Origin: Bartonella taylorii 8TBB
GTDB lineage: Bacteria; Pseudomonadota; Alphaproteobacteria; Rhizobiales; Rhizobiaceae
Length of the DNA stretch: 64,000 bases
Reading direction: 5' to 3'
NCBI RefSeq assembly: GCF_902825155.1
Contig: NZ_CADEAG010000006.1
Location: 62,001-126,000, forward strand
Positions 10,349 to 21,614 of the stretch are shown one piece after another; position 1 is the first letter of the stretch, and every line of letters starts with the position of its first letter. The position numbers were made by a program, and so were the translations under genes. The notes beneath the pieces were generated by a model that worked only from the letters and a program-made list of their open reading frames with translations, was not told where the DNA came from and did not search any database.

Positions 10349-10774
10349 TCATTTATCAGACCGCTTATCGGTCCCTTTATCTTGGCGTAATACGCCCTTT
10401 TGCCTTAATTGACTGGAGGTAATATACCCCACAGACCGAAGAACACTTAATACACCAGCAGCAAATCCAAGAAAAAGAAAAAACACCAACCCCCATGGTG
10501 ATGAACCTGCTAACTTATCAAATCCCAACCCCAAAACAACGCTGACAATAATACTCGCCAGAAACTCACTGGAAAGCTTAATTGCATGCGCCATCCTCCC
10601 TTGTTGCTTTTCCACCTCATTCCCATACTCCCGCTTCTTTAATGCTTTCTTACGCATTAAAGCTCTACCTAAATTCTTACTCCGACATTCTAAATCCTCT
10701 GAATTAAAGAAGTCTCCTTGCTCTTTTTCTTCAGCTCCCTCCCGTGGCACAACGGGTCTACCGCCCTCCGCCAT
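10349..10774 (-). CDS. atpI: ATP synthase assembly protein AtpI
   Basis: A 141-residue protein with two membrane helices in its second half ([18 protein letters not shown] and [22 protein letters not shown]). AtpI helps assemble the c ring. I chose the ATG at 10774 since AAGGAG lies 6-7 bases in front of it. The ATG at 10792 used by the longer frame has no such site. The N-terminal half is charged and poorly conserved, including a [12 protein letters not shown] stretch. First gene of the F0 operon, so the promoter should be in the 600 bp upstream. Confidence 0.88.
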   Translation of the reverse strand: MAEGGRPVVPREGAEEKEQGDFFNSEDLECRSKNLGRALMRKKALKKREYGNEVEKQQGRMAHAIKLSSEFLASIIVSVVLGLGFDKLAGSSPWGLVFFLFLGFAAGVLSVLRSVGYITSSQLRQKGVLRQDKGTDKRSDK

Positions 10775-11398
10775 AATTGGCTCCTTAGTCAAAAAGCAAA
10801 GTAAAAATGTATCTCATAAAACCGTAAGCATCATATTGTTCCTGAACTTATTCGTCAAGACGCTAAAAGAAATCTATCACAATTTATCGCATAAATAACA
10901 TGTTTTTCAATCTTATGCACCCAATTACTAATACACCTTAAAATAATCCAGCTTCACCCGCAAATAATGTGTTTCCACCTCACTTTTAGCCACAATTCTA
11001 GAAACATTCCGAAAAAATATCTCCTTATAACAAACCAAATGTTGTACATTGGCATCCATCATTAAATAAAACTATCATCGATGATGACTTCTACATCTTT
11101 TAATGCACAACATAGATCTATGATTTAATATACGTTATGCAACAAGGCTACATAAATAGCGCTTTAAACACAAATGTTACACAGCCTTGTACAACTGTAA
11201 TTAACTTTTTAAGTCCTTATCCCTGCAGTTGAAATATTAATAAATGCAAAAAATACTTTCACTTTTTATTTAAATAGATCGCCACAAATTAGCATTTCTG
11301 CCCTACAATTTATAGATACTAAATTTTCCTTTACACAAGCCAGCATCATAGTCTTTGCTTGGCGCTAATTGTTATAATTGCTCTTGCATTAAGAAGAT
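10775..11398. other. about 620-bp intergenic region, promoter side of the F0 operon
   Basis: This AT-rich stretch lies in front of atpI and behind der. No reading frame longer than short chance ORFs is visible and no RNA gene is recognised. The atpI promoter must be here, but I cannot pick one convincing pair of boxes among many AT-rich hexamers. There is no clear terminator for der, which ends at 11399. Confidence 0.5.
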
Positions 11399-12826
11399 TC
11401 ATTTCTTTCTGGAGCGTGCTGCAAAAGGATTATCAGATGCTCGTAATGATATGCGAATTGGTACACCAAGCATATCAAATGTATCACGTAATCCATTGGA
11501 AAGATACCGTATATATGATTGAGGCATTACCTTTGGTCGTGAGCAAGAAATCACAAATCCAGGAGGACGTGTTTTAACCTGTGTTATATATTTAACCTTA
11601 AGGCGACGTCCCGAAACTGCAGGTGGTGGGTGATGCGTAACAACCGTTTCAAGCCATCTGTTTAATTTAGCCGTGGAAATACGGCGATTCCATACACGGT
11701 GCATTATCATGACATTTTCCATCAGTTTATCAATGCCTTGACCATATTGCCCCGATAAAGGTACAGCTCTCAAACCACGAACCTGAGGAAGAAGACGAGT
11801 ACATTTTTCATGCAAATCAATTAATGTTACTTGACTATTTTCAATAAGATCCCATTTATTAAAAGCAATAAGTGGAACCCGTCCTTCACGAATCACAAGA
11901 TCAACAATTTGTAAATCCTGCTTTTCAAAAGGCGCAGTTGCATCAAAAACGATCACGACCACCTCTGCGAAACGAATTGCACGTAAAGTATCGGCAACGG
12001 AAAGTTTTTCTAATTTTTCTTGAATCTTTGATTTGCGACGCAGTCCTGCAGTATCAAAAAGTTTAACGTGACGACCATTCCATTCCCAATCTACAGAAAT
12101 GGAATCACGCGTAAGCCCCGCTTCAGGTCCTGTCAATAAACGATCTTGTCCCAACATCCTATTGATGAGGGTTGATTTTCCTGTGTTTGGACGACCAGCA
12201 ACCGCAATTCGAATGGGTTTACTTTCATCGTAAACAGAGCCCTCCTCCTCAAAATCATCCACATCATCACCAACAGATTCTGGCTGTATAGCAGTATGTT
12301 CTTCTTTGATCCTACTCTTTAAAGCTTTCTCTCTACCAATAGCATCGATAATTGCATCACGAAGATCTGAGAGACCCAAACCATGTTCAGCAGATATTGG
12401 GCAAGGTTCCCCCAAACCTAATAACCACGCTTCATATTCTCCCCCCATAGCTGCTTTTGACTCAGATTTATTAGCAACAAGCACAATCGGTTTCCCTGAC
12501 TTGCGAACCAATGAAGCAAAATTTAAATCACTCGGGGTTATTCCGCTCTTCGCATCAAACATAAATAAAATGAGATCCGCTTCATCAATGGCAGCCTTTG
12601 TATGAGAGCGCATACGACCTTCAAGTGTATGATCACCCGTTTCTTCCAACCCAGCTGTATCAATTACATCAAAACGTAGATCTTGAAGTTTTGCCTTATG
12701 AATACGCCGATCACGAGTTACACCTGGCTTATCATCAACCAAAGCCAATTTTTGCCCAACCAAACGATTAAAGAGTGTTGACTTCCCAACATTGGGGCGA
12801 CCAACTATAGCAATGGTAAGGCTCAT
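11399..12826 (-). CDS. der: ribosome biogenesis GTPase Der (EngA)
   Basis: A 475-residue GTPase with two tandem G domains, needed for 50S subunit assembly. First P-loop GRPNVGKST at residues 9-17, DTAGL at 56-60 and NKSE at 119-122. Second P-loop GRPNTGKST at 211-219 with its own DTAGL and NKWD. A C-terminal KH-like domain follows, ending in a basic RKK tail. An acidic linker (about 185-202, [10 protein letters not shown]) separates the G domains. I start at the ATG at 12826, preceded by AAGGA, and not at 12871, which would overlap the upstream gene. It lies 4 bases after the TPR protein gene, in one operon. Confidence 0.96.
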   Translation of the reverse strand: MSLTIAIVGRPNVGKSTLFNRLVGQKLALVDDKPGVTRDRRIHKAKLQDLRFDVIDTAGLEETGDHTLEGRMRSHTKAAIDEADLILFMFDAKSGITPSDLNFASLVRKSGKPIVLVANKSESKAAMGGEYEAWLLGLGEPCPISAEHGLGLSDLRDAIIDAIGREKALKSRIKEEHTAIQPESVGDDVDDFEEEGSVYDESKPIRIAVAGRPNTGKSTLINRMLGQDRLLTGPEAGLTRDSISVDWEWNGRHVKLFDTAGLRRKSKIQEKLEKLSVADTLRAIRFAEVVVIVFDATAPFEKQDLQIVDLVIREGRVPLIAFNKWDLIENSQVTLIDLHEKCTRLLPQVRGLRAVPLSGQYGQGIDKLMENVMIMHRVWNRRISTAKLNRWLETVVTHHPPPAVSGRRLKVKYITQVKTRPPGFVISCSRPKVMPQSYIRYLSNGLRDTFDMLGVPIRISLRASDNPFAARSRKK

Positions 12827-12830
12827 AAAT

Positions 12831-13502
12831 TTATTCCTTATTTGCCTTGCCTTCAGCTTGCATAAGCTCAAGCATAATCCGAGCCCGATCAGTTATTTTT
12901 AATCCGAGCGCACCTTCTTTAGAAATCTTGCGAAAATAATCAACTGCCTCATCCATCTTATCAGCTTTATATGCTGCTAAACCCAAAACCTCTCTAGCAG
13001 ACATCCGCATAGGATCAATATCATTTTCCATATCTTTGACACGCTTTTTGACATCATCTAAGGTTCCTGTATCAACCAAAATATAAGCTGCTCGAATTTT
13101 TGCAACTTTCCGCAAAATTTGTGGTGCTTTTTCATCAGTTGCAACAGAATCAAAGACCTCCACTGATTTGACAAAATCGCCTTGTTCCATGAGTAAAGAA
13201 GCCTCACGCAAACGAGCCAGAAAAGGATATCCCCCAAAGTTAGAGACTTTAACATTTTCTAATTGCTTCATCGCTTCATCAAAATGACGTGTATCTGCAA
13301 AATCAAGGCTTTTTACAAATGTATCACCAATATGACCAGCTTTCTTTATTTGCTCATGATGGTAAATTTGATAAATAACGATCATCAGGACAAAAATAAT
13401 GGCTGCAACAACAACCGAAACACCATAACGTCTCCAAAACGCAAGAGCCTTTTCCTGACGAAATTCAGCATTAACTTCAGCAATAAAACTATCATACGAC
13501 AT
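12831..13502 (-). CDS. membrane-anchored TPR protein (YfgM/TPR_21 family)
   Basis: A 223-residue protein with one N-terminal membrane anchor ([22 protein letters not shown], about residues 26-47) and a C-terminal domain of short TPR-like helices facing the periplasm. The opening [26 protein letters not shown] is typical of the alphaproteobacterial family. The E. coli relative YfgM is an ancillary subunit of SecYEG that works with periplasmic chaperones. The neighbourhood fits, since yfgM-like genes are found next to der in many proteobacteria, although the usual bamB gene between them is absent here. Function in this organism is inferred. Confidence 0.8.
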   Translation of the reverse strand: MSYDSFIAEVNAEFRQEKALAFWRRYGVSVVVAAIIFVLMIVIYQIYHHEQIKKAGHIGDTFVKSLDFADTRHFDEAMKQLENVKVSNFGGYPFLARLREASLLMEQGDFVKSVEVFDSVATDEKAPQILRKVAKIRAAYILVDTGTLDDVKKRVKDMENDIDPMRMSAREVLGLAAYKADKMDEAVDYFRKISKEGALGLKITDRARIMLELMQAEGKANKE

Positions 13503-13913
13503 GATTCATACCTTGGTAAAAATTTACTTTCTGTGCTTTTACGCATAAATGGACAAAGATGGTAGCCATAATCGACTAAAAACCTTAAAATTACTAGCTT
13601 ATTCATTTCAAATAGATGTGTATCTGAATTGCTTGAACTTTTGCAACTGTATCAATCAAAAACGATATAACTGCCTTTTTGTTCATATTATAGTGTTTAC
13701 TTTTACATCTCTTTAAATTTTGTAAAAAAGCTATTATAGCCTGCATGTGCACCATACATGCTGGACTATAATCTCAAGAGCTATTCGTGCCTCACTCCTC
13801 GTTACATGACAGACCTCTCTTTAAAAATCTTTTACAGGAAGTGTATCTCTTCAATTTAGCTTCATCTGATTGGCGGCCTTTCGTAATTGATATTTACAGT
13901 TTTTGAAAATGTT
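13503..13913. other. about 410-bp intergenic region without a gene
   Basis: The stretch lies in front of the TPR-der operon and behind the SLC13-type transporter gene. It should hold the promoter of the TPR-der operon. All frames are short and broken. No RNA gene, repeat or clear terminator is seen. Confidence 0.5.
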
Positions 13914-15686
13914 CTATTGCAATGGCCAAATCCACATGAGCATTGGCACAGCAACAATAACTATCAAGACTGCCAATGGAGCCCCAAAGCGTGGGTAATC
14001 ACTAAAACGATATCCCCCTGGCGCCATCACGAGCATATTACTTTGATGCCCAATAGGTGTAAGAAACTCACATCCTGCGCCAATTGCAACAGCCATCAGA
14101 AAAGCTTCAGGCTTATAATGAAGAGAATGAGCAAAACTTGACGCAATGGGAGCTACCATCATAACTGTTGCTGCATTATTCAAAAATGGTGTTACCAACA
14201 TGGCTGTAATCAACATAAGAGCTAATGCACCAGACGGTGGGAAAAATACCGCCAATTGGCTAAGCCATTGACCAATGAGATCTGTGCATCCTGTCTTCTC
14301 TAGCGCTTCACTCACGGGAATAAGAGTTGCTAATAATACTAATATTTGGCCATCTAATGCTTGATACAAGTCACGCGCTGGCAAAACTCGAAAGATAACC
14401 ATAGCAGCAGCAGCAGAAAAAAAAGAAAAGGCAACTGGTACGATATGAAAAGCTGTAAAAATAATCGCTATAAAGAGAATAGCTAAAGATACAAAACCAT
14501 GTCGTAAATTACCAAACACAATATTACGTTTTGCTAAGGGTAAACATTTCAACTCCCGTAATAAATTTGGAATAACCATATCCTGTCCCTGCAAAACAAT
14601 CACATCTCCAAGATGGAAAACAATATCACCAAGCCTTCCCCGCACCCTTTCATGCTGGCGACTTAACGCAAGCAAATTCACATCATAGTGATCAAATAGC
14701 AAAAACTCTTTCGCACTGATACCAATAAGAGGCGAATTATGTGTGATGACTGCCTCAATAATATCTATATCACTATCCTTATCACCCGTAGAAATAGTTC
14801 GACCCGTAGAAAATTCTAAACGTGCAAAATTCATCACACTTTCTAATCCTGTATGCGAACCTTCTAGCAAAACAATATCGTTTTCAGATAAAACAAAATC
14901 TGGTAATGGTGAAATAGATACTGCGTTTCTTATGATTTGAATCACCATGACATCACCACCTGATGGCTTGACGAGATCAACAATAGTTTTTCCCACAATC
15001 GGTGAATTCGTTGGGATATGCACTTCCGAAACATAGTTACGAATATCAATAGCATCATCAAACGATACACCTGAACGTACACGCACAGGTAAACGCCAAG
15101 AAAAAAAGATCAAATATAATACACCAGCAGTAGCAACAGCTACACCAACCGGTGTAAAATCAAACATAGTAAAAGGAATCCCCGTTAAACGTTCCTGCAT
15201 AGCTGAAATGACAACGTTGGGAGACGTCCCTATCTGTGTCATAAGACCGCCCAACAAAGAACCAAATGCCATAGGCATCAAAAAGACAGAGGGTGAAACC
15301 TGAGAACGACGAGCAAATTGAAAGGCAATCGGAAGCATGATAGCTAAAGCACCAATGTTTTTAACAAACATCGACAAAACCACTACAGAAATAACTAAAA
15401 AAGCCAATTGAAGACGTACTGATTTCACATCTGGCCATATCCGTTGGATAATAAATTCCATTATACCAGAACGCGATACAGCCGTACTGACAACAAACAC
15501 ACTCCCTACAATGATAACAATATCATTACTAAAACCGCTAAAAGCCTCCTTTGGGCTAACAAGACCAACGATGCAAGAAATCAACAATGTACAAATGGCG
15601 ACAAGATCATAACGGAATCGATCCCAAATAAAAACAACCATCATGAGACCAATTATAGAAAAAGCCATTATTTGATTTTCCGTCAT
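13914..15686 (-). CDS. SLC13-family (DASS) permease with two TrkA-C domains
   Basis: A 590-residue inner-membrane transporter. Residues 1-190 and about 390-590 are membrane helices of the divalent anion:sodium symporter type, with the conserved SNDIVIIVGSVFVVSTA start and the TQIGTSPNVVIS and LNNAATVMMVAPIA segments that carry the paired SNT/NAAT-like substrate motifs. Between them, about residues 215-375, lie two soluble TrkA-C (RCK_C) domains (SPIVGKTIVDLVKPSGGDVMVI and SPLIGISAKEFLLFDHYDVNLL). This arrangement is common in bacterial citrate/sulfate-type permeases. The substrate is not known and could be a dicarboxylate, sulfate or other divalent anion. The gene stands alone. It diverges from the membrane protein gene at 16037. 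Confidence 0.85.
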   Translation of the reverse strand: MTENQIMAFSIIGLMMVVFIWDRFRYDLVAICTLLISCIVGLVSPKEAFSGFSNDIVIIVGSVFVVSTAVSRSGIMEFIIQRIWPDVKSVRLQLAFLVISVVVLSMFVKNIGALAIMLPIAFQFARRSQVSPSVFLMPMAFGSLLGGLMTQIGTSPNVVISAMQERLTGIPFTMFDFTPVGVAVATAGVLYLIFFSWRLPVRVRSGVSFDDAIDIRNYVSEVHIPTNSPIVGKTIVDLVKPSGGDVMVIQIIRNAVSISPLPDFVLSENDIVLLEGSHTGLESVMNFARLEFSTGRTISTGDKDSDIDIIEAVITHNSPLIGISAKEFLLFDHYDVNLLALSRQHERVRGRLGDIVFHLGDVIVLQGQDMVIPNLLRELKCLPLAKRNIVFGNLRHGFVSLAILFIAIIFTAFHIVPVAFSFFSAAAAMVIFRVLPARDLYQALDGQILVLLATLIPVSEALEKTGCTDLIGQWLSQLAVFFPPSGALALMLITAMLVTPFLNNAATVMMVAPIASSFAHSLHYKPEAFLMAVAIGAGCEFLTPIGHQSNMLVMAPGGYRFSDYPRFGAPLAVLIVIVAVPMLMWIWPLQ

Positions 15687-16036
15687 GACTCCCGTCTCTC
15701 CCCGTTAGATTACAATAAAAAACACATTTTTTATATTTTAGCTGTTCCTATAAATAGCAGCAAGATAAAAGCAGACATGGGTACACTTTAAAAATACTTT
15801 AAAGCGATAAAAATTATGATCAGCATATACTTCCCTTTATTCTGTGCGTAATTTTTATAAAATACTGAAACCAAAGAAAATTGGTGACAGTTTATAAAAG
15901 CGTATTGTAAACAATATTAGAATGACTCTACATGTAAAGGGGTTAGAAGTAGATAACTGTTGAAACTGGACACACATACACGCATATTTTGATCTTCACG
16001 TTGCTGAAAGAAATTTACCTCTACTTCTCATAAAGA
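15687..16036. other. 350-bp divergent intergenic region
   Basis: This stretch separates the SLC13-type gene (minus) from the large membrane protein gene (plus), so it should carry two promoters. It is AT-rich and has no open frame of note and no clear inverted repeat. No specific box is called. Confidence 0.5.
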
Positions 16037-17752
16037 GTGATAAAAGCGAAAGAAAAAATGATGGGCAATCTTAATAGTGGGTATCGAGGAAATCTAAAAT
16101 ACTGGCTAACTTATCTTATTGGATTTATTGCTATTCTGGCAATTATAGTTGTCGGTGGTTTTTATATGGCAAAACCTTATCTCGACAGTTTTGTGAAACA
16201 AGAAATAGCCCGCCGTTCAATAAAAGCAGAGACATCCGAAGTCAGCATTATAGGAAAAGTCAATTTAACAAATGTTATACTACCAGTCCCTGCCGGCACA
16301 TCAGTTAAAATTGGTGCCGTTTCTGCTCGTCCTCCGATCTCCTTTATTCCTGGTACTTTTACCCTTTATAATGTTGACTTACAGCATAATAATATTCATG
16401 TACAAATTCCCAAAATCTCTCTTAATGGCGTATCCTTAAAAGAAAAGGACACTACGATCACATCACACCTTTTACAATCAATTATGCGTATTGAACTTGC
16501 ATCAATTGCTGCTCCAGATATACGCCTTTCTATAAAAAATAAAAATAAACTAACCGAAAAAGTTGAAGTAAAGAATTTTCAGCTCTTTGGTTTTAAAAAT
16601 GGTCATATCCGTTCTGTTAGCATAAAGAATATGGACCTTACAACGACCGCCGTAAATGGTGCCAAACAAATACACCTTACCGCCAAAAGTGATACAATGA
16701 AAGCCCATGATGTTGATATCAATTACGCTTATTCTATCATTTTCGGAAAGAAAACTGCTCTCAATCAAGGAGAATCCATTACTGGTCCCATTTCTCTAAA
16801 TAATATAATAGTCGATATTTTTGAAGAAACAGAAAAAAACGCCTCTTTCTCTCTCGGACAATTTAAAACATCTGGTCTAAAGATGAAGCCACTCGAACAA
16901 ACACCTGAAAAATTGTTCAAGGCTTATCTTAACGCAAAGAAAGAAAATAATCAGGTCTCTGAAAAAACAGTACGAAATAATATTCTTCTAAACACACTTC
17001 TCGCCATTACCTCGGCTGATGCCAAAGTTGATAATGTCACCATTGATATACCGCAGTTTAAAGCAATGCTCGGATCATTCCAATTCAAACCAAGCTTGTG
17101 GAAACAACCTATACCAAAAAAACTTTTCCTTTCCCTTGATAACCTTTCAATTTTACCTAAAAAAATGGAAGAAAAAGACTTAGAATTCCTCAAAAAAATG
17201 AACTTTGAACGCTTTGATATTTCAGGAAAACTTGATGTTTCTTATGATGAGGGAAAGCGTACAATCTTTCTGAATGCAATGACTTTCAACATAAAAAATG
17301 TTGGTTCTGGAGAAATATCAGCTAAAGTTATTGATGTTGATGAAAAACTCTTTTCTGGTCAGAAAAATGTAATGATCACTGCCTCTCAAAACCTCGGCAT
17401 TAATAAGATTAACATACGTTATACCGATGCAGGTTTCATTGATAAGCTTTTTTCTTATCTTGCACAAAGTCTTAATGACAGAAAACATGATCTCAAACAG
17501 GAGCTTTATGACAATTTTTATCTGATGATGACACAAAGTCCAAAAATATTTCTAAAAGATCATGATGAAGCTGAAAATATTTCAAAATCTCTTGGTAACT
17601 TTGCTAAAAATCCCCAAACGTTGATCATTAAAATTAAAGCGAAAGATAACAAAGGCCTCACAACAGCTGATCTCGAATCCGCCCTACAAAATGATTTTTC
17701 CACAGCTTTGAGTAAAATACATCTCTCTATCAACAACGAGACCTCACCTTAA
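16037..17752 (+). CDS. large inner-membrane-anchored protein of unknown function
   Basis: A protein of up to 571 residues that I recognise only as a Bartonella-type hypothetical. It has one N-terminal membrane segment (YWLTYLIGFIAILAIIVVGGFYM, about residues 22-44) and a long, mostly beta-rich, lysine-rich domain outside the membrane with patterns such as LTNVILPVP, LYNVDLQHNNIHVQIPKISLNGVSLK and FDISGKLDVSYDEG. The alternating amphipathic strands recall AsmA-like or other long lipid-contacting periplasmic proteins, but no family motif settles this. The GTG at 16037 is one start; ATG at 16058 is as good, and neither has a strong ribosome site. The gene is alone, upstream of nhaA by about 150 bp. 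Confidence 0.7.
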   Translation: MIKAKEKMMGNLNSGYRGNLKYWLTYLIGFIAILAIIVVGGFYMAKPYLDSFVKQEIARRSIKAETSEVSIIGKVNLTNVILPVPAGTSVKIGAVSARPPISFIPGTFTLYNVDLQHNNIHVQIPKISLNGVSLKEKDTTITSHLLQSIMRIELASIAAPDIRLSIKNKNKLTEKVEVKNFQLFGFKNGHIRSVSIKNMDLTTTAVNGAKQIHLTAKSDTMKAHDVDINYAYSIIFGKKTALNQGESITGPISLNNIIVDIFEETEKNASFSLGQFKTSGLKMKPLEQTPEKLFKAYLNAKKENNQVSEKTVRNNILLNTLLAITSADAKVDNVTIDIPQFKAMLGSFQFKPSLWKQPIPKKLFLSLDNLSILPKKMEEKDLEFLKKMNFERFDISGKLDVSYDEGKRTIFLNAMTFNIKNVGSGEISAKVIDVDEKLFSGQKNVMITASQNLGINKINIRYTDAGFIDKLFSYLAQSLNDRKHDLKQELYDNFYLMMTQSPKIFLKDHDEAENISKSLGNFAKNPQTLIIKIKAKDNKGLTTADLESALQNDFSTALSKIHLSINNETSP

Positions 17753-17903
17753 AAGACATGTTCAACTTTAAAGATGATAATCTTGTCTGTAAATTTAAGT
17801 GCTTTATTCCTCTTTGTTTCTTTTGTATGATACAAGAGAGCACTATAGAGTAGTTTACGTAGGAAGTATATGTTCGTAAAATTGTCGATGGTTGGAGTTG
17901 TTC

Positions 17904-19265
17904 ATGTCTGATTTATCTTCAAATCGCTTGCCTAATCGCGCTTCTCGTGTCACAAATCAAGCGCTTTCCGCTATCGAGCGTTTTCTCCATATTGAGGCTC
18001 TCAGCGGCATTGTGCTTTTATTAGCTGCTGCTGCTGCACTCGTTTTTGCCAATTCTGAATATGCTTCTCTCTATGAATCCTTTTGGCATACACCTTTCGG
18101 CTTTAACTTTGGTCATTTCACCCTCTCATGGGATTTACATTTTTGGGTTAATGATGCTCTCATGACTGTTTTCTTTCTCGTCGCGGGAATGGAAATCCGG
18201 CGCGAAATTCATGAAGGAGCTCTCGCGGATTTTAAACAAGCAGTTTTGCCAATTGTTGCAGCAATAGGTGGAGTTTGTCTCCCTGCAATTATTTATCTCA
18301 GCTTCAACTTTAAAGGGGGGCATACACATGGTTGGGCTGTACCAACAGCCACAGATATTGCCTTTGCGCTAGGTATTCTAGCTCTTCTTGGAAAAAAGAT
18401 TCCTTCTAATCTTCATATCATTCTCTTATCCCTAGCGATTATTGATGACATTATTGCTGTTCTTATTATTGCTTTCTTCTACTCAACGAACATTGATCCT
18501 AGTGGCTTAGTTATTGCAACTACAGGTATTGCCTTAGTTTTGTTTTTTCAATGGATTGGCCTCGCATCAGCATGGCTTTACGTTCTACCCGGTGCAATCA
18601 TCTGGTGGGGCTTAATGGTAACAGGCGTTCATCCATCACTTGCTGGCGTCATTTTAGGCATGATGACTCCAGTTTTTCCTACTCGTACCCTTGTAGCGCC
18701 GCTCACCATGTTAAGTAACGCAATGCAAGTTCTGCAAGAAAAGAATACGAAAACAGACCTGCATCATATCTCGACTGCGTTGAAAAAAATGCGCAAAGGA
18801 CAACGCGATATGATTGCTCCAGTAACGCGTGTTCAGAAAGCATTGCATCCATGGGTAGCGTACGGCGTTATGCCAATTTTTGCCTTTGCAAATGCTGGTG
18901 TTAGTTTTACGAATTTTGACCTTTCTTCTCATGAATCATTCTTGATTGTAATCGGTGTGGTTATTGGTCTCTTTATCGGTAAGCCTTTGGGTATTATCAC
19001 TGCCAGTTATTTGGCAGTAAAATCAGGACTATGTCGCCTACCTCCTCACATGACATGGTCAGGAATTTTGCTCATTGGACTTTTAGCAGGAATTGGCTTT
19101 ACAATGTCTATCTTTGTCTCAATGCTTGCTTTTAAAGATATTATTCTGCTTGATTCCGCGAAAATTGGAGTGCTTTGTGGATCTGGTTTATCTGCTCTCG
19201 TCGGCCTTGGATATGGAGTTATCTACATTAAGCGCAATAAAAAAATGCCTCATAGCTCCCAATAA
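17904..19265 (+). CDS. nhaA: Na+/H+ antiporter NhaA
   Basis: An inner-membrane antiporter that exports Na+ in exchange for protons and sets cytoplasmic pH. The 453-residue protein has the NhaA hallmarks PTATDIAFALG at 147-157 and the paired aspartates Asp181-Asp182 in LAIIDDIIAVL, the cation-binding site. About 12 hydrophobic segments are visible. I start at the ATG at 17904, which follows GGAG by 7 bases. The 388-residue E. coli protein is shorter. The extra length here lies mainly in the N-terminal segment (first 30 residues) and in the loop around residues 275-315 (EKNTKTDLHHISTALKKMR), a charged insert. Confidence 0.95.
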   Translation: MSDLSSNRLPNRASRVTNQALSAIERFLHIEALSGIVLLLAAAAALVFANSEYASLYESFWHTPFGFNFGHFTLSWDLHFWVNDALMTVFFLVAGMEIRREIHEGALADFKQAVLPIVAAIGGVCLPAIIYLSFNFKGGHTHGWAVPTATDIAFALGILALLGKKIPSNLHIILLSLAIIDDIIAVLIIAFFYSTNIDPSGLVIATTGIALVLFFQWIGLASAWLYVLPGAIIWWGLMVTGVHPSLAGVILGMMTPVFPTRTLVAPLTMLSNAMQVLQEKNTKTDLHHISTALKKMRKGQRDMIAPVTRVQKALHPWVAYGVMPIFAFANAGVSFTNFDLSSHESFLIVIGVVIGLFIGKPLGIITASYLAVKSGLCRLPPHMTWSGILLIGLLAGIGFTMSIFVSMLAFKDIILLDSAKIGVLCGSGLSALVGLGYGVIYIKRNKKMPHSSQ

Positions 19266-20162
19266 ACCAAATGACAATGCGCTTTTATACTCATTTTTAA
19301 AAGCGCTCGGATTCATTTGTTGCGCTACTTTATTTTTTACATAGTTACAAGAACAAATAAAGAAACTGTTCTGACGTACGGTATCTTTTCGTCCGAACCT
19401 ATTTCAATCTCATTGATAAACTTTATAAGAGAGATTTAATCAAGAATAATGCGTAATTTGTGTGCAATAATATGCTTTTATTTAATTAAAATATCGAAAT
19501 CTTGACGGATCAATGCAAATGGATGATGTGTATTAAGATAGTCAACAAATAAACAATACAGAACAAATTGTCCATTGCAAATGTTTATACTAAAATTGTA
19601 GATGGCAATTTCAAACATCTCAACTTATTACCATTTTGCAAACTGTGGTTTCGATAACAAAGTACATATCATTTGGTTCATTGAAAACTATAAGAAACTT
19701 TTTACTGCATTCGATGTCAATGAATCCATATCCAAATCTAACAATAGGAGACAAATCAAAAGCCATAAAACCAGTATGCCAAGGGAAAAGAAGATTTTAG
19801 CGTATTCTTTAAATTGAAAGTGTTTCTTTTATGAGCAATTATTGCGTAAAAACTTCCTACAGATTTTCATTCACTCTTATGAAAAGAATAAAATTAAATC
19901 TACAGAATACATATAAAGTTCTCAACAATCATTTGAGAAAAACAAATCACTGATGGAATACATCTCATCAGCTCTGTTTTGCACAGTTGTGCTAATAATC
20001 CAATGAAATCTAGCTCGTATTCATAGAAATTCCTACGTAACGTGTATTTGAAAGAGTGGTGTATTTCCCCTCTCCCACTAAACGCTTAGTAAAAAGTTCT
20101 CTACTCTCCTACATATAGAATGCTCTATATTATTTGGAAATCTTTTTAGAGCTAAAAAATGT
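19266..20162. other. about 900-bp intergenic region without a credible gene
   Basis: The stretch lies between the 3' ends of nhaA (plus) and lysC (minus). A 71-codon frame at 19602-19817 has no ribosome site, no family match and skewed composition, so it is not called. Near 19844-19900 a short segment (AGATTTTCATTCAC plus flanks) resembles 62536-62592 in the island. This amount of empty DNA between convergent core genes suggests an old deleted or decayed locus. Confidence 0.5.
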
Positions 20163-21419
20163 TTAACCCTTCTCAAGCCCATAAACAGCATGTAATGTTC
20201 TAACCGCAAGTTCAGTATAAGCGCTATCAATTAAAATAGAAATTTTAATCTCTGAAGTCGTGATTGCTTGAATATTAATACCCTTTTCAGCCAAAGCCTT
20301 AAATGCTGTAGCTGCAACACCTGCATGGCTGCGCATTCCAATACCAATAACAGATACCTTGGCAAGATCGCTTTCAAATTGGATAACATCAAACCCAATC
20401 TCTTTGCGATTTTTCTCAAGAAGCGCAACAGCTTTATCTACATCTGCTGATGGTACAGTAAAAGTCATATCTGTCTTTGAGCCATCTTCAGAAATATTTT
20501 GCACAATCATATCGACATTAATTCGCTCTTCGGCCAGGGGTCCAAAAATTGCTGCGGAGATCCCTGGACGATCTGCAAGTCGACGGAGTGAAATTTGTGC
20601 TTCATCCTTAGCAAAAGCAATACCAGTAACATTCTGTTGTTCCACGATTTCATCCTCATCGCAAATAAGTGTTCCAGAAGAATTCATTGGATCACCCATG
20701 CTTAATACATCGGGATCTTCAAAACTCGAGCGCACGAAGGTACGAACTTTATGAACCATTGCCAATTCAACAGAACGAACCTGTAAAACCTTTGCTCCAA
20801 GAGAAGCCATTTCCAGCATTTCTTCAAAAGCAACTTTTGGTAAACGGCGTGCCTTAGGTTCTATACGCGGATCTGTTGTATAAACGCCATCCACATCTGT
20901 ATAAATATCGCAACGATCAGCTTGTACAGCTGCCGCTATAGCAACAGCACTCGTATCTGATCCTCCACGCCCTAAGGTGGAAATCCGATTATCAGGAGCT
21001 AACCCCTGAAAACCAGCAATAACCGCTACCTGACCTTCCTGAAAACGCTGTATTAAAAAAGAACCATCGATATCTGTAATACGTGCACGACTATGCGCGC
21101 TATCTGTATGAATAGGAATTTGCCAACCAAGCCATGAACGCGCATCCACTCCCATTGCTTGGAGTGTAAGAGCCAATAAACCAGCTGTTACCTGCTCACC
21201 AGAAGCAACAACTACATCATATTCGTAAGCATCTTTATGTATTGGTGAAGTATCACACGTCCACTGAACAAGCTCATTGGTTTTTCCAGCCATCGCGGAT
21301 ACGACAACCGCAACCTCATTGCCTGCATCCACCTCTCTTTTTACATGCCGTGCAACATTATGAATACACTCAATGTTTGCTACAGATGTTCCGCCAAATT
21401 TCATGACTATCCGTGCCAT
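20163..21419 (-). CDS. lysC: aspartate kinase
   Basis: Phosphorylates aspartate, the first step towards lysine, diaminopimelate, threonine and methionine. The 418-residue protein starts MARIVMKFGGTSV with the ATP-site KFGGTS at residues 7-12, has the kinase domain (GRGGSDTSAVAIAAA and the CDIYTDVDGVYTTDPR segment) and then two C-terminal ACT domains (GISAAIFGPLAEERINVDMI and KVSVIGIGMRSHAGVAATAFKAL) that usually bind the feedback inhibitors. Single-function form without a homoserine dehydrogenase part. I start at the ATG at 21419 (AAGAG about 8 bases upstream), not at the GTG at 21428. It diverges from ubiG. Confidence 0.96.
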   Translation of the reverse strand: MARIVMKFGGTSVANIECIHNVARHVKREVDAGNEVAVVVSAMAGKTNELVQWTCDTSPIHKDAYEYDVVVASGEQVTAGLLALTLQAMGVDARSWLGWQIPIHTDSAHSRARITDIDGSFLIQRFQEGQVAVIAGFQGLAPDNRISTLGRGGSDTSAVAIAAAVQADRCDIYTDVDGVYTTDPRIEPKARRLPKVAFEEMLEMASLGAKVLQVRSVELAMVHKVRTFVRSSFEDPDVLSMGDPMNSSGTLICDEDEIVEQQNVTGIAFAKDEAQISLRRLADRPGISAAIFGPLAEERINVDMIVQNISEDGSKTDMTFTVPSADVDKAVALLEKNRKEIGFDVIQFESDLAKVSVIGIGMRSHAGVAATAFKALAEKGINIQAITTSEIKISILIDSAYTELAVRTLHAVYGLEKG

Positions 21420-21614
21420 CAATAACACTCTTACCTTTACATTTCTTATCTCAAACGACAGTGCGAATAAGGCCTTACTACCGTATCAACAAAGTACTTT
21501 TTCACATACAGAATATCTATCATTTGTGCAAGTTGAGTTATGTTTGTGTTAATTTTTCTTGACTTTAGATAAAATCTACCTGTCTTTATCATAAAAAAGC
21601 AAAAGGAGAGCGAC

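Noticed and set aside
19602-19817. Open frame of 71 codons on plus in the nhaA-lysC gap.
   Set aside because: No ribosome site, no hydrophobic or domain pattern, and composition typical of chance frames in AT-rich DNA.
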